A stretch of 64,000 nt of DNA, taken from Enterobacter huaxiensis. GTDB taxonomy: Bacteria; Pseudomonadota; Gammaproteobacteria; Enterobacterales; Enterobacteriaceae. The notes below the pieces were generated by a model. The model was not told the DNA's origin. It ran no database searches and was given only the letters and a program-made list of their open reading frames with translations. The stretch spans positions 992,001-1,056,000 of the forward strand of contig NZ_CP043342.1 in assembly GCF_003594935.2 (NCBI RefSeq), read 5' to 3'. The stretch's first letter is position 1. Each line of letters starts with the position of its first letter. The position numbers and the translations under genes were made by a program. Shown here in pieces: positions 11,221-20,682 of the stretch.

Positions 11221-12108
11221 ATGCTCAATTTACACCGTACGGCGATGTTCATCGCCGTAGCGGACACCGGTAGCTTCACCACTGCGGCGGAGGCGATGGG
11301 GCTGACAAAAGCGGTCGTCAGTTTCAATATTCGTCAGCTTGAAGAGGAGCTGGGGGTTACGCTGCTGCTGAGGTCCACCCGACGCCTGACGTTGACCGAG
11401 GCGGGAAGGCTGTTTCATCAGCGAAGCGTGAGGCTTTTAAGGGAGGCTGAGCAACTGCAGGATGACGTACGCGCCAACCATACCGGTCTGACGGGGGATT
11501 TTCGGATCACCACTACGCCCGAGTATGGCACGCAGGTCGTCGTTCCTTTGCTGGCTGAATTCAGTCAGCAGCACCCAGACCTTCGCGTGCGTCACGTCTC
11601 GTCCTCTTTGCATGCTGACCTTATCTCAGAGCGCTTTGACGTCGCCATCCGGCTGGGAACGCTCGCAGATTCGCGCTACCGCGCCGCATTGATTACCACC
11701 TTTAATATAGTGCCCGTGGCGACGCCGGGTTGGCTGGTAAATCATCGGGTGGCGTCGCTGGAACAGCTGGCAGAAGCCGACTGGATTATTCACGAGCGCC
11801 TGGCTTCGCCGCTGCGCTGGCAGGTAAAGGACGCCGATGAAAGACCGGTTTCCTTTGAGATTAAGCACGCACCGCGCCTGTATGCAGACAGCGCGCAGGT
11901 GCTGATGGCTTTCGCCCTGGCGGGCGGTGGAGTAGCGCTGCTGCCTGAGTGGCTGGTGCGAAACGCCCTGGATGCGGGAGATCTGGTATCGCTCTTACCG
12001 GAATATACGTTTGCTCAGCAGGGTATCTATGCCGTCTATCCCGATGCCCGGCATGTGCCCGCGAAAGTACGAACCTTTATCGATTTTATGCGCGCCAGGG
12101 TTAATTAA
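11221..12108 (+). CDS. LysR-family transcriptional regulator
   Basis: A 295-residue regulator with an N-terminal winged helix-turn-helix (FIAVADTGSFTTAAEAMGLTKAVVSFNIRQLEEELG, about residues 10-45) and a C-terminal periplasmic-binding-like effector domain. The class resembles the LTTRs that repress a neighbouring efflux gene. Start: ATG after AAGGAAAACT. It is divergent from the MFS/SnoaL operon, the typical arrangement of an LTTR and its target. Its 3' end overlaps the converging hosA by 4 bases. The inducer is unknown. Confidence 0.9.
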   Translation: MLNLHRTAMFIAVADTGSFTTAAEAMGLTKAVVSFNIRQLEEELGVTLLLRSTRRLTLTEAGRLFHQRSVRLLREAEQLQDDVRANHTGLTGDFRITTTPEYGTQVVVPLLAEFSQQHPDLRVRHVSSSLHADLISERFDVAIRLGTLADSRYRAALITTFNIVPVATPGWLVNHRVASLEQLAEADWIIHERLASPLRWQVKDADERPVSFEIKHAPRLYADSAQVLMAFALAGGGVALLPEWLVRNALDAGDLVSLLPEYTFAQQGIYAVYPDARHVPAKVRTFIDFMRARVN

Positions 12109-12512
12109 TCAGGCATCATCTTTTTAATAAGCGCTGCAAATTGCTCCCGTTCAGCCCCGCTGAGGCGCCCTAAAAACGCCTCATCGACCTCGTTCCCAAT
12201 CGGCTTACAGCGCTCAAGCAAGGCTTTTCCATCAGCCGTCAGGAAGATAAACCGGCGACGCTTATCGGCAGGGTCGTGCTCGCGCTTGACCAGGCCGCGC
12301 GCCTCCATGCGGCTGAGCATTTCTGCCAGCGTCGCCTTGGTGCTAACTGCGACTTCCGTCAGTGCGACCTGCTCAATGCCAGGATTTTCCGCAATAGACC
12401 GCATTACCGCGTATTGCGGCTTGGTAAGCTCTGGCAAAGCATGTTGCCAGTGGGCGGTATGCTGTTGAAAAAGCTGGCGTAACAGGTGAAACGCTTCTTG
12501 TCTAAGCTCCAT
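12105..12512 (-). CDS. hosA: MarR-family regulator HosA
   Basis: HosA is a MarR-type repressor found in the rpoS-mutS region of several enterics, where it controls the adjacent 4-hydroxybenzoate/phenolic acid decarboxylase genes and responds to the aromatic acid. The N-terminus MELRQEAFHLLRQLFQQHTA and the winged helix with AVSTKATLAEMLSRMEARGLVKREHDPADKRRR fit HosA closely. Start at 12512 (GGAG 5 bases upstream); a GTG two codons earlier is possible. It is divergent from the decarboxylase operon, with operator-like repeats between. Confidence 0.9.
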   Translation of the reverse strand: MELRQEAFHLLRQLFQQHTAHWQHALPELTKPQYAVMRSIAENPGIEQVALTEVAVSTKATLAEMLSRMEARGLVKREHDPADKRRRFIFLTADGKALLERCKPIGNEVDEAFLGRLSGAEREQFAALIKKMMPD

Positions 12513-12598
12513 GAACACTCCGACGAAAAATAACTTCCTCTATGATAGCCGCTATCGCCCGGGATTTTAACGCGGGAGTTTTTAGCAATTCGTGTGAT

Positions 12599-12665
12599 CG
12601 CATACGAACGATCTTGTCAGAAGACCGATCCGGGAGTAGTTTACTCATAATGTTCGTATGCGAAC
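12599..12665. promoter_or_regulatory. Candidate HosA operators between hosA and the decarboxylase operon
   Basis: A near-perfect palindrome GTTCGTATGCGAAC lies at 12652-12665, and its core CGCATACGAAC recurs in the opposite orientation at 12599-12609. The two sites are about 54 bases apart in the divergent promoter region. A MarR dimer at these sites would block both directions. The binding assignment is inference from position and symmetry. Confidence 0.7.
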
Positions 12666-12684
12666 AAATGAATTGAGGTGTTGA

Positions 12685-13287
12685 ATGAGATTGATAGTGG
12701 GAATGACCGGCGCAACGGGGGCGCCGCTGGGCGTGGCGCTGCTTGAGGCGCTGCGCGAAATGCCAGAGGTGGAGACCCATCTGGTGATGTCTAAGTGGGC
12801 GAAGACCACCATTGAACTGGAAACGCCCTATACGGCACAGGACGTTGCCGCGCTGGCGGATGTTGTCCACAGCCCGGCCGATCAGGCTGCCACAATCTCA
12901 TCCGGCTCGTTTCGTACCGAGGGCATGATCGTCATTCCGTGCAGCATGAAAACGCTGGCGGGTATCCGTTCGGGCTATGCCGAAGGGCTGGTGGGGCGCG
13001 CGGCTGATGTCGTCCTGAAAGAGGGGCGCAAGCTGGTGCTGGTTCCCCGTGAGACGCCGCTCAGCACTATCCATCTTGAGAACATGCTTGCCCTTTCGCG
13101 CATGGGCGTGGCGATGGTGCCCCCTATGCCCGCGTACTACAACCACCCGCAAACCGCCGATGATATTACCCAGCATATCGTGACCCGCGTGCTCGATCAG
13201 TTTGGTCTGGAGCATAAAAAAGCGCGTCGATGGAACGGCCTGCGGGCGGCTAAACATTTTTCACAGGAGACAAAAGATGGCATTTGA
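12685..13287 (+). CDS. ecdB: UbiX-like flavin prenyltransferase of the phenolic acid decarboxylase operon
   Basis: A 200-residue UbiX/Pad1 family protein. The family makes the prenylated FMN cofactor that UbiD-type decarboxylases need. The flavin-binding N-terminus GMTGATGAPLGVALLEAL is clear, as are SSGSFRTEGMIVIPCSMKTLAGIRSGYA and the RETPLSTIHLENML segment. It is the first gene of a BCD-type operon (also named kpdB, shdB or bsdB in other species). The downstream ORF overlaps its end: the ATG of the decarboxylase gene lies 11 bases before this stop. Confidence 0.92.
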   Translation: MRLIVGMTGATGAPLGVALLEALREMPEVETHLVMSKWAKTTIELETPYTAQDVAALADVVHSPADQAATISSGSFRTEGMIVIPCSMKTLAGIRSGYAEGLVGRAADVVLKEGRKLVLVPRETPLSTIHLENMLALSRMGVAMVPPMPAYYNHPQTADDITQHIVTRVLDQFGLEHKKARRWNGLRAAKHFSQETKDGI

Positions 13288-14704
13288 TGATTTGAGAAGC
13301 TTCCTGCAGGCGCTCGAAGAGCAAGGGCAGCTGCTGAGAATAGAGGAAGAGGTTAACGCTGAGCCGGATCTGGCGGCGGCCGCTAACGCCACTGGCCGCA
13401 TTGGCGACGGCGCGCCCGCGCTGTGGTTCGACAATATTCGTGGCTTCACCGATGCCCGCGTGGTGATGAACACCATCGGCTCCTGGCAGAACCACGCTAT
13501 TTCGATGGGGCTGCCCGCGAATACGCCGGTGAAAAAGCAGATTGACGAGTTCATTCGCCGCTGGGATAAATTTCCGATTGCGCCAGAGCGTCGCGCTAAC
13601 CCGGCGTGGGCGCAGAATACCGTAGACGGTGAAGACATCAACCTGTTCGATATTCTGCCGCTGTTCCGCCTGAACGACGGCGACGGGGGTTTCTATCTCG
13701 ATAAAGCGTGCGTCGTCTCGCGCGATCCGCTTGACCCGGATCACTTCGGCAAGCAGAACGTCGGGATCTATCGCATGGAGGTGAAGGGCAAGCGTAAGCT
13801 CGGCCTGCAGCCGGTGCCGATGCACGATATTGCGCTGCATCTGCATAAAGCGGAAGAGCGTGGTGAAGATCTGCCGATTGCCATTACCCTGGGCAACGAC
13901 CCGATCATTACGCTGATGGGTGCAACGCCGCTGAAGTACGATCAGTCCGAGTACGAAATGGCCGGCGCGCTGCGCGAAAGTCCGTATCCGATTGCGACCG
14001 CGCCGCTGACCGGGTTCGATGTGCCGTGGGGTTCTGAAGTGATCCTGGAAGGGGTGATTGAGGGGCGTAAACGGGAAATTGAAGGGCCGTTTGGTGAATT
14101 TACCGGACACTATTCCGGTGGCCGTAATATGACGGTTGTGCGTATCGATAAAGTCTCTTACCGCACGAAGCCGATTTTTGAATCCCTTTACCTGGGCATG
14201 CCGTGGACCGAGATCGACTACCTGATGGGCCCGGCAACCTGCGTGCCGCTCTACCAGCAGCTGAAAGCTGAATTCCCGGAAGTGCAGGCGGTAAATGCCA
14301 TGTACACCCACGGCCTGCTGGCCATTATCTCCACCAAAAAACGCTATGGCGGCTTTGCCCGTGCCGTTGGGCTACGCGCCATGACCACGCCTCACGGTCT
14401 GGGCTACGTGAAGATGGTGATCATGGTGGATGAGGACGTCGACCCGTTCAACCTCCCGCAGGTGATGTGGGCGCTGTCGTCGAAGGTGAACCCGGCGGGG
14501 GATTTGGTGCAGCTACCGAACATGTCGGTGCTGGAACTTGACCCAGGCTCCAGCCCGGCAGGTATAACCGACAAGCTGATTATTGATGCCACCACGCCTG
14601 TGGCGCCGGACAACCGTGGTCACTATAGCCAGCCGGTACAGGATCTCCCTGAAACCAAAGCCTGGGCTGAAAAATTGACCGCGATGCTGGCAGCACGCCA
14701 ATAA
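13277..14704 (+). CDS. ecdC: UbiD-family hydroxyarylic acid (4-hydroxybenzoate/gallate-type) decarboxylase, large subunit
   Basis: A 475-residue UbiD-family decarboxylase that uses prenylated FMN to remove CO2 from aromatic acids such as 4-hydroxybenzoate, vanillate or protocatechuate. The exact substrate cannot be read from sequence. It begins MAFDDLRSFLQALEEQGQLLRI at 13277 with AGGAGA upstream. The central GPFGEFTGHYSGGR and the C-terminal HYSQPVQDLPE are family segments. Translational overlap with the UbiX-like gene suggests coupled synthesis of enzyme and cofactor supplier. Confidence 0.93.
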   Translation: MAFDDLRSFLQALEEQGQLLRIEEEVNAEPDLAAAANATGRIGDGAPALWFDNIRGFTDARVVMNTIGSWQNHAISMGLPANTPVKKQIDEFIRRWDKFPIAPERRANPAWAQNTVDGEDINLFDILPLFRLNDGDGGFYLDKACVVSRDPLDPDHFGKQNVGIYRMEVKGKRKLGLQPVPMHDIALHLHKAEERGEDLPIAITLGNDPIITLMGATPLKYDQSEYEMAGALRESPYPIATAPLTGFDVPWGSEVILEGVIEGRKREIEGPFGEFTGHYSGGRNMTVVRIDKVSYRTKPIFESLYLGMPWTEIDYLMGPATCVPLYQQLKAEFPEVQAVNAMYTHGLLAIISTKKRYGGFARAVGLRAMTTPHGLGYVKMVIMVDEDVDPFNLPQVMWALSSKVNPAGDLVQLPNMSVLELDPGSSPAGITDKLIIDATTPVAPDNRGHYSQPVQDLPETKAWAEKLTAMLAARQ

Positions 14705-14711
14705 GGAGGAA

Positions 14712-14936
14712 ATGATGATTTGTCCACGTTGTGCCGATGAGCATATTGAAGTGATGGCGACGTCACCGGTGAAAGGTGTCTGGACCGTCTACCAGTGCCA
14801 GCACTGTCTGTATACCTGGCGTGATACCGAACCCTTGCGCCGTACCAGCCGAGAGCACTATCCGGAAGCGTTCCGCATGACGCAGAAAGATATTGACGAG
14901 GCGCCGCAGGTGCCGACGATCCCGCCGCTGTTGTAA
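14712..14936 (+). CDS. ecdD: Small subunit D of the phenolic acid decarboxylase
   Basis: A 74-residue protein with paired CxxC motifs (CPRCADEHIEV and CQHCLYTW), the pattern of the D subunit of non-oxidative hydroxyarylic acid decarboxylases. It is the third gene of the operon, 7 bases after the C subunit, with AAGGAGG upstream. Either of two adjacent ATG codons (14712 or 14715) could be the start. A poly-A/REP segment follows, likely ending the operon. Confidence 0.88.
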   Translation: MMICPRCADEHIEVMATSPVKGVWTVYQCQHCLYTWRDTEPLRRTSREHYPEAFRMTQKDIDEAPQVPTIPPLL

Positions 14937-14938
14937 AA

Positions 14939-15008
14939 AAAAGCCCGGTGGCGCTGCGCTTACCGGGCCTACGGTTTTGTAGGTCGGGTAAGGCGAAGCC
15001 GCCACCCG
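14939..15008. repeat. REP/BIME-type palindromic repeat pair
   Basis: Two REP-like units in inverted orientation: AAGCCCGGTGGCGCTGCGCT...ACCGGGCCTAC, then GTAGGTCGGGTAAGGCGAAG...CCGCCACCCGAC. They lie between the convergent ends of the decarboxylase operon and mutS, the usual place for BIMEs in enterics. They probably stabilise or terminate both transcripts. Confidence 0.85.
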
Positions 15009-15028
15009 ACAAAACAGACCGCAGAAAA

Positions 15029-17590
15029 CTAAACCAGACTCTTCAACCGATAAATCCACTCCAGTGCCTGACGCGGCGTCAGCGAATCCGGGTCGAGGTT
15101 CTCCAGCGCTTCGACGGCAGGCGACGTCTCTTCCGCAGGCGCCAGCAGCGACATCTGCGTGCCATCAACCTGCGTGGCCGCCGCATTTGGCGACAGGCTT
15201 TCCAGTTCACGCAGTTTCTGACGCGCGCGTTTGATCACGTCTTTTGGTACACCCGCCAGTGCCGCAACGGCCAGACCATAGCTTTTGCTCGCTGCGCCAT
15301 CCTGCACCGTGTGCATAAAGGCGATCGTGTCTCCGTGTTCCAGCGCGTCGAGGTGGACGTTGGCTACGCCCTCCATTTTCTCTGGCAGCTGCGTCAGTTC
15401 GAAATAGTGCGTGGCGAACAGGGTCATTGCTTTGATTTTATTGGCCAGGCTCTCAGCGCAGGCCCACGCCAGCGACAGGCCGTCATAGGTCGACGTACCG
15501 CGTCCGACTTCGTCCATCAGCACCAGGCTGTGTTCCGTCGCGTTATGCAGGATGTTGGCCGTTTCAGTCATCTCAACCATAAAGGTTGAGCGTCCGCTTG
15601 CCAGATCGTCCGCCGCACCCACGCGGGTAAAGATACGGTCGATTGGCCCAATCTCCACGCTTTGCGCGGGAACGTAACTGCCGATGTACGCGAGGAGGGC
15701 GATTAGCGCCGTCTGGCGCATATAGGTACTTTTACCGCCCATATTCGGACCGGTAATGATCAGCATTCTTCGCTGAGGCGCGAGGCTCAGGGGGTTAGCG
15801 ATGAACGGCTCGTGGAGCACCTGTTCCACTACCGGATGGCGACCTTCGGTAATGCGAATGCCGGGCTTATCGGTAAAGGTCGGGCAGGTATAGTTCAGCG
15901 TTTCAGCACGCTCGGCCAGGTTTACCAGCACGTCCAGTTCTGCCAGCGCGCCGGCGCTTAGCTGCAGATCTGCCAGGTGCGGCATCAGCATGTCAAACAG
16001 CTCGTCATACAGCTGTTTTTCCAGCGCCAGGGCTTTGCCTTTCGAGGTGAGAACCTTGTCCTCGTACTCTTTCAGCTCTGGAATAATGTAGCGTTCAGCG
16101 TTTTTCAGCGTCTGACGACGCACGTAGTGGATAGGCGCCATATGGCTCTGCCCGCGGCTGATCTGGATGTAGTAGCCATGTACCGCGTTATATCCCACCT
16201 TGAGGGTGTCGAGGCCCAGACGTTCGCGCTCGCGGATTTCCAGCTTATCCAGGTAGTCCGTTGCGCCGTCGGCCAGCGCGCGCCATTCGTCCAGCTCTTC
16301 GTTGTAGCCGGGAGCAATCACGCCGCCATCGCGCACTAAGACCGGCGGCGCGTCAATGATGGCGCGCTCCAGTAATTCACGCAGTTCGGTGAACTCGCCC
16401 ATCGTCTCGCGAAGTTTCTGTACCGGCGCGCTATCGACGTCACGCAGCTGGGCACGCAGCTCCGGTAACTGCTGGAACGCATGACGCATGCGCGCAAGAT
16501 CGCGTGGGCGGGCTGTGCGCAGTGCCAGGCGGGCAAGAATACGCTCAAGATCGCCGACCTGACGCAGCACCGGCTGCAGTTCGGTATAGCTATCCTGCAA
16601 GGCGGCAATGGTTTGCTGGCGCCCCATAAGCGTAGCGGTATCGCGAACCGGCATATGCAGCCAGCGTTTCAGCATGCGGCTACCCATCGGCGTCACCGTA
16701 CTGTCGAGGACCGACGCGAGCGTATTTTCTACGCCACCCGCCAGGTTCTGCGTGATCTCCAGGTTACGGCGCGTGGCCGCATCCATGATGATGCTGTCCT
16801 GCTGACGCTCCATGGTGATAGAGCGAATATGCGGCAGAGAAGTACGCTGGGTATCCTTCACATACTGCAGCAGGCAGCCCGCTGCGCAGAGCCCGCGTGG
16901 CGCGTTTTCTACGCCAAAGCCAATCAGGTCTCGCGTGCCAAACTGCAGGTTCAGCTGCTGGCGTGCGGTCTCAATCTCAAATTCCCACAGCGGACGACGG
17001 CGCAAACCGCGGCGTCCCTCAATAAGCGCGGTCTCGGCGAAGTCTTCGGCGTAAAGCAGTTCAGCCGGATTGGTACGCTGGAGCTCTGCGGCCATGGTTT
17101 CACGGTCAGCCGGTTCGCTCAGGCGAAAACGCCCGGAGCTGATATCCAGCGTTGCGTAGCCAAACCCTTTGCCATCCTGCCACAGCGCAGCCAGCAGGTT
17201 ATCCTGACGCTCCTGCAGCAAGGCTTCATCGCTGATGGTGCCGGGCGTGACGATGCGCACGACTTTGCGCTCAACCGGGCCTTTTGAGGTGGCCGGGTCG
17301 CCGATCTGTTCGCAAATAGCGACGGATTCACCCTGGTTCACCAGTTTCGCCAGATAGTTTTCTACCGCGTGATGCGGGATACCTGCCATAGGGATGGGTT
17401 CGCCTGCCGATGCGCCACGTTTGGTCAGCGAGATGTCGAGCAGCTGCGATGCGCGCTTAGCATCGTCATAAAACAGCTCGTAAAAATCGCCCATACGGTA
17501 AAACAGCAGAATTTCCGGATGTTGTGCTTTCAGCTTCAGATACTGCTGCATCATGGGGGTGTGGGCGTCGAAATTCTCTAGTGTACTCAT
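15029..17590 (-). CDS. mutS: DNA mismatch repair protein MutS, with its first codons replaced by element DNA
   Basis: MutS recognises mismatches and starts methyl-directed repair with MutL and MutH. The 853-residue frame is intact: mismatch-binding FYRMGDFYE with Phe36 and Glu38, Walker [10 protein letters not shown] near residue 614 and [13 protein letters not shown]. The N-terminus reads [15 protein letters not shown] second, cut-off copy reading [14 protein letters not shown] lies 29 kb away, so the first 14 or fewer codons, the ribosome binding site and the promoter here come from the integrated element. The leader upstream (GGATATCATAAACTG before ATG) has only a weak Shine-Dalgarno, so expression may differ from normal. 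The protein itself should be functional. Confidence 0.98.
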   Translation of the reverse strand: MSTLENFDAHTPMMQQYLKLKAQHPEILLFYRMGDFYELFYDDAKRASQLLDISLTKRGASAGEPIPMAGIPHHAVENYLAKLVNQGESVAICEQIGDPATSKGPVERKVVRIVTPGTISDEALLQERQDNLLAALWQDGKGFGYATLDISSGRFRLSEPADRETMAAELQRTNPAELLYAEDFAETALIEGRRGLRRRPLWEFEIETARQQLNLQFGTRDLIGFGVENAPRGLCAAGCLLQYVKDTQRTSLPHIRSITMERQQDSIIMDAATRRNLEITQNLAGGVENTLASVLDSTVTPMGSRMLKRWLHMPVRDTATLMGRQQTIAALQDSYTELQPVLRQVGDLERILARLALRTARPRDLARMRHAFQQLPELRAQLRDVDSAPVQKLRETMGEFTELRELLERAIIDAPPVLVRDGGVIAPGYNEELDEWRALADGATDYLDKLEIRERERLGLDTLKVGYNAVHGYYIQISRGQSHMAPIHYVRRQTLKNAERYIIPELKEYEDKVLTSKGKALALEKQLYDELFDMLMPHLADLQLSAGALAELDVLVNLAERAETLNYTCPTFTDKPGIRITEGRHPVVEQVLHEPFIANPLSLAPQRRMLIITGPNMGGKSTYMRQTALIALLAYIGSYVPAQSVEIGPIDRIFTRVGAADDLASGRSTFMVEMTETANILHNATEHSLVLMDEVGRGTSTYDGLSLAWACAESLANKIKAMTLFATHYFELTQLPEKMEGVANVHLDALEHGDTIAFMHTVQDGAASKSYGLAVAALAGVPKDVIKRARQKLRELESLSPNAAATQVDGTQMSLLAPAEETSPAVEALENLDPDSLTPRQALEWIYRLKSLV
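17548..17590. other. attL: left junction of the integrative element in mutS codons 1-14
   Basis: This 43-base stretch is repeated in the same orientation at 46894-46936 with 35/43 identity. Fully identical blocks are GCATCAT (17548-17554) and GCGTCGAAATT (17565-17575), and the crossover should lie in this interval. Similarity continues past the start codon into the leader (TTATGAT.TCCATTT on both sides), so the element mimics the native mutS start region and rebuilds the gene on insertion. Confidence 0.85.
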
Positions 17591-17643
17591 CAGTTTATGA
17601 TATCCATTTTCTTAAATTTTAATGAGTTAGTGATGTTTGTTGT

Positions 17644-17777
17644 TCTCATTGAGTTTCACTTTGTCTCATTGGATCTCAGGAAATCCTACATTTAAATGTA
17701 GGTTAAAGTGTAGCTTGCCAACCTATAGCCTGGTAGAATATGGCTACATACAGCACAACCTACATTTCGTTTCATAA
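17644..17777. promoter_or_regulatory. Shared control region between mutS and the integrase, with candidate arm sites
   Basis: Between the divergent mutS and integrase starts there is a perfect 18-bp palindrome at 17685-17702 (CCTACATTTAAATGTAGG). There are also a pair of TCTCATTG repeats at 17644-17651 and 17664-17671 (20 bases apart), and the motifs TGTAGGTT (17697-17704), ACCTATAG (17721-17728), GGTAGAAT (17732-17739) and AACCTACA (17757-17764). Four of these motifs recur at the right end (46823-46843). They are probably integrase arm-binding sites and may also regulate both flanking genes. Confidence 0.65.
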
Positions 17778-17807
17778 ATGCGTAGGGAGCATGATAACGG
17801 AGTCTTT

Positions 17808-19091
17808 ATGGCAGGAAAACAAGAGGCAAAGCCACTTTCGTTTAAAGCGGTAGAAATGATGAAGCCTGGCGACAAAGATAAGGCTGATATAGGCGAAAAT
17901 CGTGGCTTACGTGTCTCCTGCGGTGCAACTGGGGTTAAGTCTTTTTTCTACCGTTACACAAGTCCTCTGACTGGCAAGCTTGCTCAGGTTAAAATTGGTA
18001 ACTTCCCGCAGACTTCTCTCGCCGCTGCACGTCTTAAACTCCACGAATTAAAGCTCCTCCGACAGGAAGGTCGGTGCCCTGCGACTGAACTCAAAAAAGA
18101 TAAGCTCCAGCGTGCGATTGAATCTGAACAAGCTAAGATCCCTGAATTGACCGTACAGGGATTAGTTGAACTGTATCTTACTGAACGTATTGAGGATCGT
18201 AAAACGAAGGACGGAAAGATCATACCCGGTGCCAGAAAGCCGAAAGGGCAGGCTGAGGTTCGTCGTACTCTCTATGGTGACGCTGTTAAAAGCTTAGGAA
18301 CCCGGAATGCTGCTGAGATTACGCGCCAGGATGTCATTAATTTAATCAATGGCATTGTAGCTCGAGGGGCAACCGTACAGGCAGGGAATGTACTGAGGGA
18401 GCTTTCACTTGCATATGAATTTGCAATTGGCCTCGGGCGCTTTGATGACAGTTTTGCGAATCCAGCGTTGTTAGCAAAATCCAGCTTACGACAGACAAGA
18501 ATCAAGCTCACAAATGGACGTGGAACACGAGTACTGAGTGAGGACGAGCTTGCAAAATTCCTTAAATGGCTTCCGGGTTCGGCTTATACGCCAACGATCA
18601 AAAACGTGTTACGTCTGACTCTCTGGACTGGGTGTCGTACCGGTGAGGTCTGCAATATGGCATGGAAGGATGTTGATCTTGAAAAAGGTACTATCCATCT
18701 GCGAGAAACCAAAACAGGAGTAGAGCGCTACGTACAGTTATCTGATCAGGCAATCGACTTTCTCAAAGTACTACGGCTTACCTCCGACAAATATCTGTTT
18801 CCTTCGCAAGCCACTAAGAAGCCAATTCAGCAGAAGTATTTAACTGAAAACTCATGGCGTTTACGTGAAAGCGGCCAAATGCTTGATATACCTCATTGGA
18901 CACCCCACGATCTACGTCGTACAGTGCGAACAGGCTTATCTCGTTTGCAGTGTCCAAATGAGGTAGCAGAGGCCGTATTGGGGCATACACGTGGCGGCGT
19001 TGAAGGGATTTATAACTTGTATAAGTATGATGCTGAGTGTAGGAAGTGGTTACAGGTGTGGGCTGATTATTTAGATAAGCTAATTGTATGA
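17808..19091 (+). CDS. int: Tyrosine integrase of the mutS-targeting element
   Basis: A 427-residue tyrosine recombinase that should catalyse integration and excision at the mutS 5' end. The N-terminus is an arm-type DNA-binding domain (GLRVSCGATGVKSFFYRY...AQVKIGNFPQTSLAAARLKLHELK) followed by a core-binding and a catalytic domain. The catalytic set is complete: Arg277 (TGCRTGE), His367-Arg370 (HDLR), His393 (LGHT) and Tyr402. The start at 17808 has CGGAG 6 bases upstream; an ATG 10 codons earlier lacks a good site. The gene lies next to the left junction, transcribed away from mutS. Confidence 0.93.
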   Translation: MAGKQEAKPLSFKAVEMMKPGDKDKADIGENRGLRVSCGATGVKSFFYRYTSPLTGKLAQVKIGNFPQTSLAAARLKLHELKLLRQEGRCPATELKKDKLQRAIESEQAKIPELTVQGLVELYLTERIEDRKTKDGKIIPGARKPKGQAEVRRTLYGDAVKSLGTRNAAEITRQDVINLINGIVARGATVQAGNVLRELSLAYEFAIGLGRFDDSFANPALLAKSSLRQTRIKLTNGRGTRVLSEDELAKFLKWLPGSAYTPTIKNVLRLTLWTGCRTGEVCNMAWKDVDLEKGTIHLRETKTGVERYVQLSDQAIDFLKVLRLTSDKYLFPSQATKKPIQQKYLTENSWRLRESGQMLDIPHWTPHDLRRTVRTGLSRLQCPNEVAEAVLGHTRGGVEGIYNLYKYDAECRKWLQVWADYLDKLIV

Positions 19092-19364
19092 GCGCTTTAG
19101 TTAATACTTATATTTTACAATAAAGTGGATCTATAATTGATTTTACTTTAATCTTATATGTATTGCTAATTTGGTATGTTATGCTTTTTTATCTATGTTA
19201 GAGCGATAGAGATTAATCATAAAAATATAAAATTGGATTTATCTTAAGGAATTATGCTCTATAAGCAATGAGTGCAAGGGAATTTCTATATGTATGTTAC
19301 TACATGTGCGGATAACAAAAATCGTATCGGGTATATTGATTGGGTTATATAAAATGATGATGTT
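19092..19364. other. AT-rich gap after the integrase, no gene seen
   Basis: These 273 bases are very AT-rich and lie between the convergent ends of the integrase and the HExxH gene. I see no credible ORF, tRNA or clear terminator with a GC-rich stem. An imperfect inverted repeat around TTATAAGAATTAACAAAG and TTAATTCTTATAA (about 19374-19402) covers the 3' end of the next gene and could serve as its terminator. Confidence 0.4.
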
Positions 19365-20624
19365 TTATGCATTATAAGAATTAACAAAGTTAATTCTTAT
19401 AATGGGCAGGTGAGATAAATTCATTTTATCTAATGCTTCGGTCATCAAACACGGCTGCTTCCTTGCTATGACATTAAGAAAGTCATTTTTGCACCATATA
19501 TTATTATTTCCAATGCCATTGCACATTTTGTATTTTAACAATGGACACATCCAATCTCCATTTCTCAATGATTGAATTAGTAAGCTTTCAACATATAGAT
19601 AAATGAAATTATTGGATCTGAATCTGTCTGGGACAGCAGATCTATGTTCACCCGTTTCATTTATTAATACAGGCATTCCAATTTCACTAAAATATTCTTC
19701 CATTTTGAATTTAAGTGTCATAGGGTCGAGATTAAATAAAAAGTGGAAGATGAAAAAGTTATTCCCATCTTTAAAATTATAGTTAAAAACATAATAAATC
19801 CATTCCCGAATAGTGAGGAATTGATCTCCTTTATAACACTCACTAAAGTATTCTAGGTGACTTTCTTTTCTTCGTGATAATTTAGATGATGCATTTTCAG
19901 AAAAGTTACCCTTTGAATTCCATTGATAAGATTTAAATAAATCGTAAGCACTATTATGAATGTCAGAATATATTATTTTATTTTTAAAGTCTTTTGAAAT
20001 AAAAAATAACTGATTCACAGGGTTGTCATTATATAAGCAAAACTCAACTAGTAATATTTTTGTTGAGTCGGATAACTCACCAAGGCCAAGATAATCCAAT
20101 ACAAGATCGACTATTTTATAGGGTATGTCGTAGTAGTTTTTTTCAGGCCATCTTTTATTTTCAATCTTACGAGTAATGAATTCTATTAAATCTTTTGCAC
20201 TAAGGGTGCATTCCATGTCGGTCGATGATTTTAAAATATACTTATGTACGTTAATGTCATTAATCGAAGGTTCCGATACTTTATTATGACTGATTACAGT
20301 GCCAAAATTTTTAATGGCTTGTTGTTCTCCCCAAGTGAAATCATATTGTTGAGATAAAGTGTGATAATCATCCGGCCAATTATAAAAAGGAACGGTTATT
20401 TGTTTGGCTTTAATTGCTGATATTGAAAAGTAGTATCTCTCAAGGCTTGAAAAAGTTGATTGCCTTATAAGGTATGGGAGGGTGATATCCTGTATGAAAT
20501 GGAGAAACTCATGAAAAAGAGTGGCATCATCAAAGTCGATATTTTTTCTTATTTCTGTTGAAGAATAAGAGAAAATTGTGTATCTAGAAGGGATGTAGTA
20601 AGCGGAAGTGATATTTTTTACCAT
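19365..20624 (-). CDS. Uncharacterised protein with an HExxH zinc-peptidase motif
   Basis: A 419-residue protein I cannot assign to a named family. Near the N-terminus is HEFLH (residues 38-42) followed by FIQDITLPYLI, the pattern of gluzincin-type metallopeptidases, where the two histidines bind zinc and the glutamate is catalytic. A third zinc ligand is not obvious. No signal peptide or membrane helix is seen, so it probably acts in the cytoplasm. GC content is far below that of the core genes, a sign of transfer. It is divergent from 20683-21273, with their 5' ends 58 bases apart, so the two are likely one functional unit, possibly defence or toxin-like. Start ATG at 20624 with a weak ribosome site. 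Confidence 0.6.
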   Translation of the reverse strand: MVKNITSAYYIPSRYTIFSYSSTEIRKNIDFDDATLFHEFLHFIQDITLPYLIRQSTFSSLERYYFSISAIKAKQITVPFYNWPDDYHTLSQQYDFTWGEQQAIKNFGTVISHNKVSEPSINDINVHKYILKSSTDMECTLSAKDLIEFITRKIENKRWPEKNYYDIPYKIVDLVLDYLGLGELSDSTKILLVEFCLYNDNPVNQLFFISKDFKNKIIYSDIHNSAYDLFKSYQWNSKGNFSENASSKLSRRKESHLEYFSECYKGDQFLTIREWIYYVFNYNFKDGNNFFIFHFLFNLDPMTLKFKMEEYFSEIGMPVLINETGEHRSAVPDRFRSNNFIYLYVESLLIQSLRNGDWMCPLLKYKMCNGIGNNNIWCKNDFLNVIARKQPCLMTEALDKMNLSHLPIIRINFVNSYNA

Positions 20625-20682
20625 TAGATGCTCTTATGAACCTAAAATTGTCTTCACTAACAACCAGAAAGGAAACTATAGT

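Noticed and set aside
13250..14311. 353-codon minus-strand frame opposite the UbiD-type decarboxylase gene
   Set aside because: Shadow of a conserved gene; no ribosome binding site or recognisable domain.
17590..17808. tRNA gene as the integration target
   Set aside because: No tRNA-like cloverleaf sequence is present at either junction; the repeated sequence is the mutS start region.
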